Below are positions 12,196-24,514 of a stretch of DNA of 64,000 nucleotides, one piece after another (position 1 is the first letter of the stretch; every line of letters starts with the position of its first letter). The stretch is from Helianthus annuus (lineage: Eukaryota; Streptophyta; Magnoliopsida; Asterales; Asteraceae): positions 120,938,282-121,002,281 of the forward strand of contig NC_035448.2 of NCBI RefSeq assembly GCF_002127325.2, read 5' to 3'. The position numbers and the translations under genes were made by a program. The notes under the pieces were generated by a model. It was not told the origin of the DNA. It searched no databases and was given only the letters and a program-made list of their open reading frames with translations.

Positions 12196-14831
12196 GGGTG
12201 TTATTTGAGTTTTGATATTTTGGTTGAATATAAGCATATGATTAAGCAAATTGGCTGTGGGTGTTGGATTTTATGATCTTTATGTTTAGGGTTTTTTCCC
12301 CTCTTTAAGTATATAATTAGTTTTTTTTTTTTTTTTTTGGGTTCTAATTTGACTTCAATTTTGACCAAATTGTTGAAAGTCAAAAGTCAAGCTGTTTTTG
12401 GATGTATGACATTATGGGATTATGAAATCTTGTAAGTCTCTTTGAAGTAATAAGCTGTTCAAAATTAGGCTTATTTGGGTGATTGAGTTCCTGATTTATT
12501 GAGCAGTAATTCGGGTTTTGTCGTTTAACGGGCATGGTCAAAGTTGACTGCTTTTCAAAGCGAATTGCGCTATCTCATTATGTGAATTAGGCTAGCATTC
12601 TGATGCATTAGAACACAAAGCTGTTCGTTTGTTCACCGGTGTCAGAAACTTTCTTCATGAGTGTATTGATTGTGCTTGCCTTTGGTTTCTCGATCAAATT
12701 GTTATTAAAAGTCAACAGTTGACTATTAATGTTGACCTGCATGTTTACGCCCATTTGCACGATTATACACACAACAATTTCAAGAACCCTACTTATTTGA
12801 CCCATAAAGAATTTGATGTAACTGGCTTATCTGTAATTTAACAATTATTTACGTATAAGTAAAGTCTTTTTTTTGTTGTTGTTGACTTTAGCATGCAGGA
12901 GAGAAGTCATCGAATGGCTCGGGCAAGGGACAAGGCCAACACGGGTCGGTGAAATACGGTTTCACCCTAGTTAAAGGGAAGGCTAATCATCCAATGGAAG
13001 ACTACCATGTTTCCAAATTCATCCCTCATCAAGGACGTGAGCTCGGCCTCTTTGCTATTTACGATGGGCATCTAGGGCATAGCGTGCCTGCATATCTTCA
13101 GAAACATTTATTCCCCAATATCCTAAAGGAGGTGAGACTTTAAGTTTAATAAGTATTTACTCACAGTTCATAAGGAATATTTAAAGTCATTTGGATACGA
13201 TTGTTTGATGACGTACGTTACATACGTAGTATGCACACTTCTTGTTCGTGTTCTAGATCGTTTTTTGTTCTTTTGCGCGTCATATTTTTTACTTGTAATG
13301 CGCATATGTGCTTAGTTCGAGAGCTTAGATTTTTTTTTTTAATTAATTTCTCGTTGAAAATATAATCTTTGTTTGGATTTCGAGAGTTAAATTTTGTATT
13401 TTGAAATAAAGTTCTACTAAAATAGCATCTAAAATCCTGTCACCATATGACGTTTTGTGTTATGGCAGAGAGAGTTTTGGACAGATCCAAACAGGTCAAT
13501 TTCGAAAGCCTATGAAAGAACCGACCAAGCAATTCTTTCTCACAATCCCGACCTGGGAAGAGGTGGGTCCACTGCGGTTACTGCTATCCTTATCAACGGT
13601 CGAAAGTTATGGGTAGCAAATGTCGGAGATTCTCGGGCAGTTCTTTCAAAGAGCGGGCGGGCAATTCAGATGAGTATCGATCATGAGCCCGGTAAAGAGA
13701 GGAGCAGTATTGAAAATAAAGGCGGCTTCGTCTCGAACATGCCAGGTCATCTTTTTAGAACATATCGAGTCATAATGGATAGTTTTATTTCTGGTTGGTT
13801 TGGGTTGATCTGAAGAACTTTCCACCTGTTTTTTAAGTAGTATTTTCTATTTTGTAATAATTTGTGTTATAATATGATAACAAAAAATAGTTATTACAAT
13901 AATAATTTAGTGTTTTAAGTAAACTGTTTTAGTAGATTGTATGCACAGGGCTGTCCTGAGAATCCTAAAAAATCTTTGGGCCTTGGGCGAGTAGTGAAAA
14001 ACGGGCCTTAAAATATATATTTTAAAAAACATACATAAAAAGGCTTAAAATATATATAGAAAAAATCATTTTTTTTAAAAAGGCCCTAAAATATATATAA
14101 ATATATTTAAAAATTATATAAAAATCTTAAAATGTATTAAAAAAGTTTAAAAAATATAACAAAAGTTAAAATATATATATATAGAAATCATTTTTCTAAA
14201 TTTCGGGCCCTCCGGAGATTTGGGCCTCAGGCGGTCAGCTGGGCCTGTGTATTCATTAACAACTTCCGACCCGTTTGACCTATTTGACCAGATTCCTTTT
14301 CAGTTAATATTTTGATTTGACCCATTTAATCTGACTCAACCCATTCATTAGTAAATGGGTCAAAATTTCCATCTCTAGAATTGCACCAAATAATTATTAT
14401 TCGTATACGAGCCTAACTCCATTTGTTGAATGATGTATCAGGAGACGTAGCACGAGTGAACGGACAACTAGCTGTTTCACGCGCTTTCGGGGACAAGAAT
14501 CTCAAGATTCATTTACGATCCGACCCGGATATAAGAAGCACAAATATCGATGCAAATACCGAAATTCTCATTCTCGCAAGTGACGGTGTGTGGAAGGTAA
14601 AGAAAGCAAAACTCTGACTTCATAAAAGTCAACAAGCGTCACTCTACAAGACTTTGACTTTACTTTGACTTTCATGGGTGTTGGTTGATCCAGGTCATGA
14701 CTAACCAAGAGGCGGTGAACATAGCGATAAAGATCCGGGACCCACATAAGGCGGCGAAGCAACTAGCATCTGAAGCACTGAATCGAGAAAGTAAAGATGA
14801 TATCTCATGCATTGTTGTGCGTTTTAAGTGA
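12095..14831 (+). CDS. Protein phosphatase 2C (clade F-like), five exons
   Basis: Encodes a PP2C (PPM-family) Ser/Thr phosphatase of about 276 residues, close to the ~280 usual for plant clade-F PP2Cs, which use two Mg/Mn ions to remove phosphate. Exons: 12095-12127, 12904-13131, 13469-13745, 14442-14596, 14694-14831; the last four join in frame with GT-AG introns. Motifs in order: MEDYH (first metal-binding motif), FAIYDGHLG, GRGGSTAVTAIL, VANVGDSRAVL, DHEP, GGFVSNMPG, LAVSRAFGD, LASDGVWKV and SKDDISCIVVRF. The metal-ligand aspartates are present. Exon 1 begins MGNLCS, a candidate N-myristoylation signal with an adjacent cysteine. The exon 2 acceptor is uncertain: the strong GCAG at 12898 is out of phase with this exon 1, while GAGAG at 12903 keeps the frame. 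Nothing in the core looks broken, so this is probably an active host gene; its substrate is unknown. Confidence 0.9.
13944..14249. mobile_element. Possible small TIR element in PP2C intron 3
   Basis: A ~306-bp block starts CACAGGGCTGTCCTGAG and ends with inverted CCTGTG. It carries GGGCC-rich edges and an AT-rich core of repeated AAAATATATA runs. It lies wholly within intron 3 and does not touch the splice sites. The target duplication is not clear, so the call is tentative. Confidence 0.4.
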
Positions 14832-16279
14832 TGAGAACACATAAAGAAGCGTGCGTTTTAGGACGAGTATGTGCAGTATAAGATGTAAATTATGGAGGGT
14901 TTACAAAGTTCATTGCCATTGTCGAGTACAGTTTGTTTTCTGTTGAAGATATCGAATTGTTTGTGCTCATTTTGTTGGTTTGGTATTTTTTTTTTCATTT
15001 CTCTTACATTTCTAGTTATATTTACTTTCGGTTTTGGTTAGTTTTAAAGGCGAGTTTTAAACGAATAATCGTCCTTCTTGTAATCCAAGTAAATTGATTT
15101 TTTTGGTTGCTTGTTATTACAAGAGAAAATTAGGTTATAAGATTATTCAACACCGACGTCATTGTTTGAAGTTAATTACTTAGACGTGCTGGAGGCGCTT
15201 GGCGAGCATCTACACCTGAACATGAAAAAAACTGACCTCTTTTTAACTAGTAAAGAAGTTGCGTGAAGTAGTCAAATCTAGTTTCGAACGGTTTGGTTAA
15301 TCTAGTTTCTAACGGTCTGAACCAACCGGAAATCAGTCTAAACAAGCAAGAAACCAGTCTAAAGCATCCAAAAATGGCCTTTACCGGATGTATGTCTTGC
15401 TTGTCTCGGGCCTTTGCGCCTTGAACCTTTAACTACCTAGATCAAAAGGGTGTTTTTTTTTAAGAAAATAAATAATAAAGAGGCACCGTAAAAATTACAA
15501 TAAAGCTTGTGTGAGTGATGTATATGTATTATTGTGAATGCTCTTTCTATATGTTGTGTTAGTAACTATCATGCATTAAACAATGACATGATCACACGTA
15601 CAACTTAGAGTAGAATCAGAATGTATGAAAAAAACATTCATAATAATACATATACGTCATTCTAATGACTTTCCATAAGATACACCGTGAAAATTACAAT
15701 AAAGCTCATGTGAATGCTCTTTCTATATGAGTGACGAATTATGATCTCCTATAATGAATGAATAATAGTTACAAATACAAATTTAAAGGAAAATATATTT
15801 GTAAAAAATGGTATTAGACTACAATTTAATCAAAATAAATTTACTTAAAACATAAAAGGAATTATAGACAATTGCTTTCGAAAAAAATATATATATATTC
15901 CTAGCGCTAGCAATAAAGAATGAATCAAATAGTATTAATTTCTCACAGCAATTAGTTCTTGAGTTTGTAAAAAATGGTATCAAAATAAATTTACTTAAAA
16001 CATAAAAGGAATTATAGACAATTGCTTTCGAAAAAAAAAATATATTCCTAGCGCTAGCAATAAAGAATGAATCAAATGGTATTAATTTCTCACAGCAATA
16101 AACATGAACACAATTAGTTCTTGAGAGTTTATAGGGAACAAGGAATTTGATAATAATAAAAAAATCAGATTCAGACACAAAAAGCATTTTCATGATTCTT
16201 ATTTAAGTGGAAAACTGGATTCCCAAAGGTTTTATTTTAAACACAAATACAAGCAAATGTCTTTTAATTTTATAATGAA
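14832..16279. other. PP2C 3' flank and intergenic DNA
   Basis: No gene is seen after the PP2C stop codon. Two related segments containing AAAATTACAATAAAGCT lie near 15490 and 15690, and a tandem duplication follows at 15801-16135. Confidence 0.5.
15801..16135. repeat. Tandem duplication, ~150-bp unit, two copies
   Basis: Two adjacent copies start GTAAAAAATGGTAT and include TCCTAGCGCTAGCAATAAAG, differing by small indels in A-runs and in the spacing around CACAGCAA. The open minus-strand frame across them is low complexity and is judged non-coding. Confidence 0.75.
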
Positions 16280-16317
16280 CTAGATTAGAACCCCGTGTAT
16301 TACACGGGTTGAATAAA

Positions 16318-17348
16318 TCTATCTGCTATAATAAAAGAAATCAAGTTTTGCACACGTGTGATTCATTGAAAGCATTCTTAAATTTATACTTATCTTATAT
16401 TAACTAAATAAATAAATAATAAATTAATATTAAATCTTATCATATTTTAATAAAATATTATCCTCAAATCTAAATTGTTAATTTAATATATTTTTAAAAC
16501 AAATACTTCTCTTTCCTACTTATCTTATATTAAATATATAAATAATAAATTAATATTAAATATTATCCTAATTTATTAAAAATATAATTTTTTAATTATT
16601 TGATATACAAAATTATATTTATTCAACAAGTCTAAAATGCGGGGTTTTGAAAAATATAACTTATTTTTTATTTTTTACTATACAAAGTTACATTTGTATA
16701 ACCCGTGTAATACACGAAGTTTTTAAAGATATAACTTTTATAATTTGCTATGTAAAATTAGATTTATTCAACACGTATAATACAAGATATTTTTAAGGAT
16801 GTAATGTTTTTCTTATTTGGTAGATTTTTCGACCCAACTATACACGAGTTTTTTAAAGATATGACGTTTTTTGGATTTAATATACAAAATTACATTTATT
16901 TTATATGTGTAATACAAATGGTTTTTAAAGATATAACTCTTTTTTAGATCTATTCAACACGTGTAACATACAGGGTTTTTAAGAATGTAATTTTTTTTTA
17001 TTATTTGGTAGATTAATTCAACCCGGTTATACACTGCTTTTTTTAAGATACGACGTTTTTAGTACTTAGTATACAAAATTATATTTATTTAATCTGTGTA
17101 ATACACATGGTTTTTAAAGATATAACTTTTTTATTATTTCTGCATGTATTACGTGACTAAATGAATGCTTGTTATTATGTTTACACGTGGAATGCTGTCT
17201 ACCCGCCTTAACGATGTAGTAGTGACTGGCGTTTTTTTAGCTATGCATTCCGTACAATATATGGGGTTCATAAAAATATAACTTTTTATTATTTAATATA
17301 TAAAATTATATTTATTCAACCCGTGTAATACACGGGGTTCTAACCTAG
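16318..17348 (+). mobile_element. Helitron nested in the minus-strand Helitron
   Basis: The element begins A|TCTATCTGCTATAATAAAAG and ends with CCCGTGTAATACACGGGG, a 7-nt spacer and CTAG|T. It is 1,031 bp, non-coding, and its 3' half is an array of degenerate units with GTGTAATACAC-like motifs. Its 5' half is closely similar to the Helitron remnant at 61057. Confidence 0.85.
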
Positions 17349-17574
17349 TGTAAATTTATATACTAAATAAAAAATAATATATATCTTTAAAAACTTTGTT
17401 TATTACACGGATTGAATACATATAATTTTATATACTAAAAATAAAAAAGTTATATCTTTAAAAACCCCGTGTATTGTTGTACAGGTTGAATAAATATAAT
17501 TTTATACATCAAATAATGAAAAATACTAAATAATAAATTATTTATATATTTAAAAAACCCCGTGTATTGTACGG

Positions 17575-20500
17575 TGAAGAAACACTGACCTTAACGGTAG
17601 TATCCGACTAAGACTTCAACGATCAGTGACCCGAACGGTTAGCTGCAAAACAGAAACACCGTTAGGACTCGTTACAGGAATGGGGTTATTCCTGTAACCA
17701 CCCTCCGGCGTGAGAATAAGTCTCGGTTTATGGGAGTAAAGATGAAGAGAATAGTTGTATGAGAGCAAGATGATCTGTAACACCCCGAAAACGGGTTTGG
17801 TAATCAAACCACGTTTATATTAAAAGACGGGTAATTTACCTTTAGTGGTAAAAGTAAACCGGTGAATATTGGGATTATTAAATAAACAAGAATTTACTAA
17901 CTAGGAATTTTAACCCAGTTAGCTAATAGTCTAGAGATAACTTATAATAGGGTTAAAATTTAGCCAAACTATAAGTTATACAAAAGTGGAGGGACCTAAG
18001 TGGTAGAACTAGAAACTAGAATTTAATAAAACAAATAAAAATAAACCAAACACCCTAATTAGAGGTGTCTGGTCGATCAGAGAAGAGAGCAGGTCGATCC
18101 CCACTCTTCAAAACCCTAGAACTTCACTAAACTTGCAAATTGAAGGTCCAATTCAGTCCAAAATCAAAATTAAAGCATGGATTATTGATCCTCGTCACAA
18201 GAGGATTAAAAGGTATGTAAAATTTAATGAAAACTCTTAGCTTGAAATTCTCATGAAATTGGGAATTTCTGAATTTATGGTTGCATGTGTATGTTATGAT
18301 GATTTAGGAACAACTATAGTGTCTAGGGACAAACCCTAGACAAACACAAGCTGAAATCATGTGAAATTTTAGTGAAAACTATAATCACCATTGTAGGTGA
18401 TTAGTGAATTATGTGGAAATTGATGAACACTAGGAAATAGATTGTTGATCTAGTGTAAATTGACAATTATGAAGTGATTTCGAAAATTATAGAAGTGAAC
18501 CACTTTGTAAGATGGTTGATTTATGTGAAATTAGGGCTAAGAAATAAGCTAGAGATTTGATAAATAAACATGCAAAATTCTGCCCTTAAAGTGTTTGTTG
18601 AAATGCCTCAAAGAAGGCTCGAAACTAGAATTTTTGTAGTTAAAACACCTAGTTGTGATGTTTTGGCTATTATGCAAAATGTGATTAAAAAGAGTTCCAA
18701 ATGTGATGAACGTGGTTAGAACTTTGGTTAAAACGGTGGTCTAAAGATAACGCCTACCGGGTAATTAAAGAATGCTAGAACTAGATGATGAACTCGAATA
18801 TGCAATTAGTATACTAATGGGCATTTGACTTTTAAAAAGTCATACTGACCTATAATTCGATAAATGGTAAATTTTGATATAAAATGTGTAAGGTGGAATA
18901 ATCGTATTAAATTATGATTAAACTAACCACCTTGAAAACAATGATGATAGTTTGACTCTTGACAAGCTAGAAGGAGACTTGGGCAAGGAACGGGTCAAAC
19001 GGTTAGTGTATGGGAAAAAAAGCATAACCGGAGGCAAGGTAAGTGACGCTTACATCTTTTTGTAGAATATGCATTATTTTGTAAGTTACTAATGCGATTA
19101 GTGTAATATCCGAATTAAGGGTTCCGACGATATTAACATGAGTCGGAACAAACTAAAATGATAATAACCATGTATTATGGTAAAAAGAAGCGAAACGGTA
19201 ATTTAGTCATGTAATGACTAATAACTAAGAAGTTTTCGTTAAGATTATTTTAATTGCAACTAATAATGAGAAAATGAGTAAGAATGGAAATTTAGTCAAA
19301 TATTGGCTAAAGTAAATTAGAGTTAAAAAGGGGCACCCGTGGCGTAAGCCGAATGGGTGAAAACATAAGAAAGGAGTTTAAGAGAAAAAGGGGTCTAGTA
19401 GCAAAAATCCGAAATGGGTCGGATGAACAAATTGGCAATTAATAACCATGTTTTGCTACTTATGAAAATGCCTAGTCTTATAGGCCAAACGGGTCAAATG
19501 GTGTGATAACACCATTTGACAATATCGACTAATATGGTTGTCAAGTCTTATGCTAACAGGACCGATTAGCAAATCGGATAATTTCGTCACTATTGATTTT
19601 GTGATAATGAAAACAAGGTATAAAACGGGTCTACTTGTTGATCCGGGCCAGGTACGCATATTCATGTTGTAGTTTAAATTGCTATTTTGGTCGAATAAAT
19701 GGGAAAGAGAGTCTTTCGTAGTAAAAAGAGCAAAAATCGACCAAAACACCCTTGTTGGCTAATTCGAACAAACAACCTTTAAAAGTTGTTTGGAAACGAG
19801 TTCTATGATTAGGTAAATACTTAGAATAAGTATAGAAGCTGAAAGAGGTATTACTTTTTAGCCAAATGGCACTATTAGAGTTTTGCCGTAAAATATGGAT
19901 TCTAGAGGTAAATTTGGGTTATATAAGATCACCACAAGAAACCCACTTTAATACATTCGAGGTGGGATATTATAGGATAAGAAATGTGGTGATGGAATAC
20001 TAGAAGCAATCGAAAGCGTTTTTAGGCTCGAACGTGCTTAAATACCCTTAACGGGTCAAAATAAACATTTGAGTAATAACGGGTTCAAGAATGTATGTAA
20101 ACCGGGATTTTGAACCTCCTATGATAAATAACAATGAATTTATGGAATTCATAAGAAATCGGAGTCAAATAATTATGATTGTTTGACAAATACAAGAATG
20201 GGTCAAAATTGGGTAAAAGGGCGATAAGTCGAAGACTTAAAGGTCTGAATTTTTATTAAACCGAATGATGGATTTTAACCTCTTAAGGTGAGGAATCAAA
20301 TTACAATCACGTAGGAAGAAACGGTAGAGCAAACGGACAAGCGATTTGAAAGATACGAAAGTTTTCGTGTCAAAAAGCGGCAAAATGGAAAGGATGGATG
20401 CAGGGGCCGCCGTAACTTACGGTGCCACCGTAAGTTACGGTGGAGCCAAAAATGCTACGGTAGGATACCCCTGATTTACGGTAAGGGAAATGAGGATTCA

Positions 20501-21143
20501 GGGGCCACCGTAACTTACGGTGCCACCGTAAGTTACGGTGGAGACCAGAAATCAATTGTTTGTTGTGGATCAAGATTTAAATGTTGGATTTTCTTGATTT
20601 CCTTGTTATATTAGTTAATTAATTATCAAAACTGACCTTTAAGTTGGTTTTGATCACAGGTGAATGTCGAGAGTCCCGGATGAAGATCGAGCATCGAGCA
20701 AGAACCGAACACACATTATACAAAGCTTCCGCAACGTTGTTTATCGTTATTCTAAACGGCGAATTAAATCACATTATGTTTATCACTCAAAATGTAAAAG
20801 TTTTTAACAAACCCGTATTTCCGATGTATATGTAATCTTAAATTACATGATTATTTTCGCAAAATATACGTTAAACCTTGATTTATAAGAACGGGTGTTA
20901 CATGATCCATACCTTATATGTTTACCTCTATTTATAGTTTTGCTATTAGGGTTTCCCCTAACTTAGGATGGATTCCGATAAGTTAGCGATTTGCATGATC
21001 TTCCCAAAAAGTTGAAGATTTAGTTGTGTATCCTTCCATGAAAAAATGGTATATTCTAGAATAACCGTTTATAATTATTTGTTTATAATAAAATAATAGG
21101 TAATGACCGGGTCGGGTTAGCCGATGCGGGTCATACCTCGTCA
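17575..21143 (-). repeat. Tat 3' LTR, split by a solo LTR
   Basis: Starts TGAAGAAACACTGACC and ends CCTCGTCA on the plus strand. The halves 17575-17775 and 20908-21143 (plus one copy of TGATC) rebuild 437 bp. A TATA box (TATAAATAG on the minus strand) lies at 20928-20936, only about 25 bp from the insertion point. Confidence 0.92.
17776..20902 (+). mobile_element. Solo LTR, 3.1 kb, inserted in the Tat LTR
   Basis: Starts TGTAACACCCCGAAAACGG and ends GGGTGTTACA, flanked by the 5-bp duplication TGATC (17771-17775 and 20903-20907). Length and ends match the LTRs of the element at 24515-33650, but the sequence has clearly diverged, so it comes from an older or different subfamily member. No internal region remains, as expected after LTR-LTR recombination. 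It is non-coding and carries the two palindrome clusters typical of the family (20407-20442 and about 20503-20541). Confidence 0.9.
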
Positions 21144-21157
21144 TGTCCCCCCAGTCC
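21144..21157 (-). other. Tat polypurine tract
   Basis: The minus strand reads GGACTGGGGGGACA directly before the 3' LTR TG. This is the expected priming site for plus-strand DNA synthesis. Confidence 0.8.
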
Positions 21158-21394
21158 GAAGTTATGAAATGAATTTCATGAGATCGGACTAAGAGAGAGA
21201 GAGAGAGAAAAAAAAGTTGGTATATCCTGGTTGGGGCTAATTTCATCGAGTGAAGTGCCGTTATGCAATGGGAAAATGACGGCGACAAGATAGGACGTGA
21301 CAGTTAAATCATCATTGGGATGACAACTGTATTTACCCTGTTCTGACACGCGTTTCCGTCCGTACGCCTTTTTGAATTTGAAAAGTTGCCTTCG

Positions 21395-21402
21395 TATATA
21401 AG
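21395..21402 (+). promoter_or_regulatory. TATA box of the antisense ORF
   Basis: TATATAAG lies about 80 bp upstream of the antisense ATG at 21476, with a pyrimidine-rich leader between them. This suggests the antisense ORF has its own promoter inside the retrotransposon. Inferred from position and consensus. Confidence 0.5.
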
Positions 21403-21475
21403 TAATACCTCTATTTGTAAGGTTTCAAATTCCATTTCCTCACATCTTTTGCTTGCACTTCCTCAATTCAACAAA

Positions 21476-24262
21476 ATGGCCTCTAAAACCGGTGAATCTT
21501 CTTCCTCCGTCTCCGCCAGCACTGATGATCTGTTTTGCAAGTGGGGTGTTGCGTCTTACAACAACCTTGTGCAAGATTACGGCATCAGGGCTGAATGGAA
21601 TCCCGTGCTGCCATCGAAGATGGACACAACTTTTCCTTTAAAAGAGGGCAAAATCACATTGTTTAGTGATTTCTTCAAATTTTGCAATTTTCGACTGCCT
21701 GTTACCAGATTTTTCAAATTGGTACTCGATTATTACCGTATACACATTTCCCAACTACACCCACTTGGGTTGGTGAAACTTCGTCAATTCGAGTTTGCTT
21801 GTGTAGCCCTAGGTCATATTCCGGAACTTGTTGTATTTAGGGCCGTCTTTGTTCTTGTGTGGAAATCCCCCTTTTTCACTTCTGACAGGAGGGATACCGA
21901 CGTTTCTTGTCTGGGGGATATTCCTAACAGTTCCAGAGACAAGGATTGGAAGAAGAAATTTTTCTATATTGATGTCTCTGTGATTCCTGGCGAGATGCAC
22001 TGGAGGGAAAAGGGGCCAAAGGACAAGGTTAAGGACGTTGGTCCTTCTGAGGATGCGTATGTGTCGAACGCCCTTTATACGAAGTTGTGTGGCCGCCCTT
22101 TCGAGTGCACCATAATCCCGGAAGGGGCCCTGGTGATGGCAGGTATGAGTTTGCTGTGGCGTGACATCAGGCAGTACCCTTCCTTTCGAAAGGATGATGC
22201 AGGTATACTTGTTTATTTTTTGGTCATTTGTGTTACTATTTTGGACATAACATTTATGTACTTCACAGGGGAATGGAGCCTGTTTGACTTTGTGGACCCT
22301 CCGCGGCATCTTGCATTGAGGGCCGCGGATCGCGTGCTTAACGAAGGGGAGCCGGGTGTGTTAGAGATGCATTTGGAGCAGTTTTTGCTACCCGCTTTAC
22401 CAGCGGATCCTTCTGCATATATTGCTCCCCTGCCGCTCGTCCCAAGTGGCGGTGTTTCTGCCTTGGAGAGGAAACCCACCTGGATAAAAGTTACCGGGAG
22501 GAAATATATGGCGGTCGGTGCGGCCGCGTCTTCTGTTGGTGGGACAACGGTTACGAGAGGTGACATTTCTACTACCGCTGCGATGATAAGCCCTGGTCCA
22601 GCGCCGAAAAAATGGAAAACGTTTGTTGCTCCTACTCTGAGCGCGTTTGAGGCTGTTCAAGCTGCTTATGCCCTGCCGCTTGGTACGTACTTGTTGTCTT
22701 CGAATGTGATTATAAATTATGAGCCTCGCGTTACTGAACTTGGCCACTTTGTATGCAGGTACTTCTAGTGGGGCTCAAACTAAAAATGTTACACCAACCC
22801 AATTGCCATCTGTGGGGGTGGTGCTTCCCAGTTCTGGCGTTAGTAGCGTTACAGAGCTCATACCTCAGGCCAGCGATACTGCCGCCGTTAGCTGTACCAT
22901 GCCGCCGCTTACACTTACCACCGCTGTGGCTGTAACGACTAGCCCAGTTTCCATACCGCTGACTTCCAGCGTCGCTCCTTCCTCTTTGTTTGATTCACCA
23001 CTGAGTATTTTTTCTGTTGCCGCCAAGGAAATACCCGCCGTGCACGTTACCCAAGAGGCGACTAGTGCCGGAGGTGCGGCCGCCAGGGACGCTGGAGGGT
23101 CTAGTAGTGGTATTGCTGACGATGGTGCCTGCCTGGTCGATGATCTGTACCTGCCCACTATCAACTGGGACCCTAGTGCCCGGGATAAACGCTTCCAGCC
23201 CCAATGGAAAATTGCCGAATCTTCTAGGCTACTCTACCCCCAGTGATTCAACACTGGATTGAGCGGGCTTATCCCCCAGCTGAAGTGGCATACGTTGAAG
23301 GTTTGAACAACGAAAATCTGATGAACTCTACTATGGCTGATTCCGTCAGTCAACCCCGGAGGTTAGCGGAGATCCGGCGCAGGTGGATGCATGATAATAC
23401 CGAGCTCCACCAGGCGCGTGCTACCATCCAAGAACTGAAAGATGACAAGTGCCGCTTGGAGAATCAACTCCAGGCCGCCGGGTTGAGAGAGGCTAGGTTT
23501 CTGTCGGAGAAGAACAAGGCCCAGGATAACTTAAAAAGGGTGACTGCCCATCTTGCCGAGGAGCGAATAATGTGGGCCCGCGACATAGCGGAGAAAGACC
23601 GGGTTCTTGCTCAGGCTAAAAGTGTACAAGAAGAGTTAGAGCGCAAGGCCATTGCTGAAGCTCAAAAGGTGAGATCTGAAATGTCTGCTCGGTTGAAAAA
23701 GTTCCAAATTGACACAGACTTTGTGTCTCAGGTGCAAGAGCAGTACCAGGGGTTGACCGCGGAGGTGGAGGCCTCCCATACCAAAGCCCGGTTGCGACAA
23801 GCGGAGCTGGAGGAGCGAGAGGAGAAGCTTAAAGAACTTCAAAACCACTGCGACTCCCTTCTTTCCCAAAACAACGTGCTTACCAAATCCTCTGCCGCCC
23901 GCCTGAAGGAGGTGGAACGTGCCCTGGAGCAGTCAAGTGCCAAAGTGGGTGACCTGACTAGTCAGCTGGAGGATATGCACCACGACAGGAATTGGCTGAT
24001 ATGTAATGGCTTGGTGGGGGCGTTTGAGTATCTCCGACAATCGCCCCCTTTTACAGCTTTGATAGATCGTCTATCCGCCACTGCATATCAGTCTGGTCAT
24101 CATGATGGCGTTTATAAGGGTTACTTGGAGTGCCAGCAGCTGGAAAAGATTGCTCCGGACTTCCATACGGAGAGGAGTAAATTTCAAAGTGACATGTCTA
24201 ACGCCCTCGGGGCGACATACACTGAACCGCTATCCTCGTATGGGGATTTAAATGTGGCATAG
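21476..24262 (+). pseudogene. Antisense ORF: putative gypsy-type transposase-domain protein, frameshifted
   Basis: Runs opposite to gag-pol and begins MASKTGESSSS. Three exons are predicted: 21476-22202, 22269-22682 and 22759 onward, with GT-AG introns of 66 and 76 nt. The first intron is in frame and open, so it could also be retained. Residues about 25-260 resemble the plant domain named 'putative gypsy-type transposase' (PF04195): an LPVTRFFKLVLDYY-type helix, a PLGLVKLRQFEFAC segment and a WKKKFFYID segment. A Ser/Thr/Ala-rich linker follows, then a long Glu/Lys/Arg-rich coiled coil (about 23390-24000). A frameshift in a run of five C at 23237-23241 separates linker from coiled coil. Related antisense ORFs are known from Tat elements; their function is not established. 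Probably broken, unless the frameshift is a sequencing error. Confidence 0.75.
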
Positions 24263-24514
24263 ATTCGCTGCGTCTGCTGCTGGACCCCGCGGAGGGGTTT
24301 GAAGAAGAATAATTGTATTTTACTTTGTTTGGCATGTGTTGTACTTTCTTGTTACTTTCGTAATGACACTGTTTGACTTGGATTTTGTGAAAATATCTGC
24401 ATTATTTGTCAGACGTTTTAAGGCTAATGTCATGACTGCTGACGCCGCCGTTTTTATGAAATGTGGCTATGTAACGTGTAATGATTATTTTTCATTAATG
24501 CTGCTATCGTCATC

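Noticed and set aside
21809..23204. Several 60-166-codon frames opposite or overlapping the antisense ORF
   Set aside because: They are shadow frames of a GC-richer coding region; none shows a recognisable motif.
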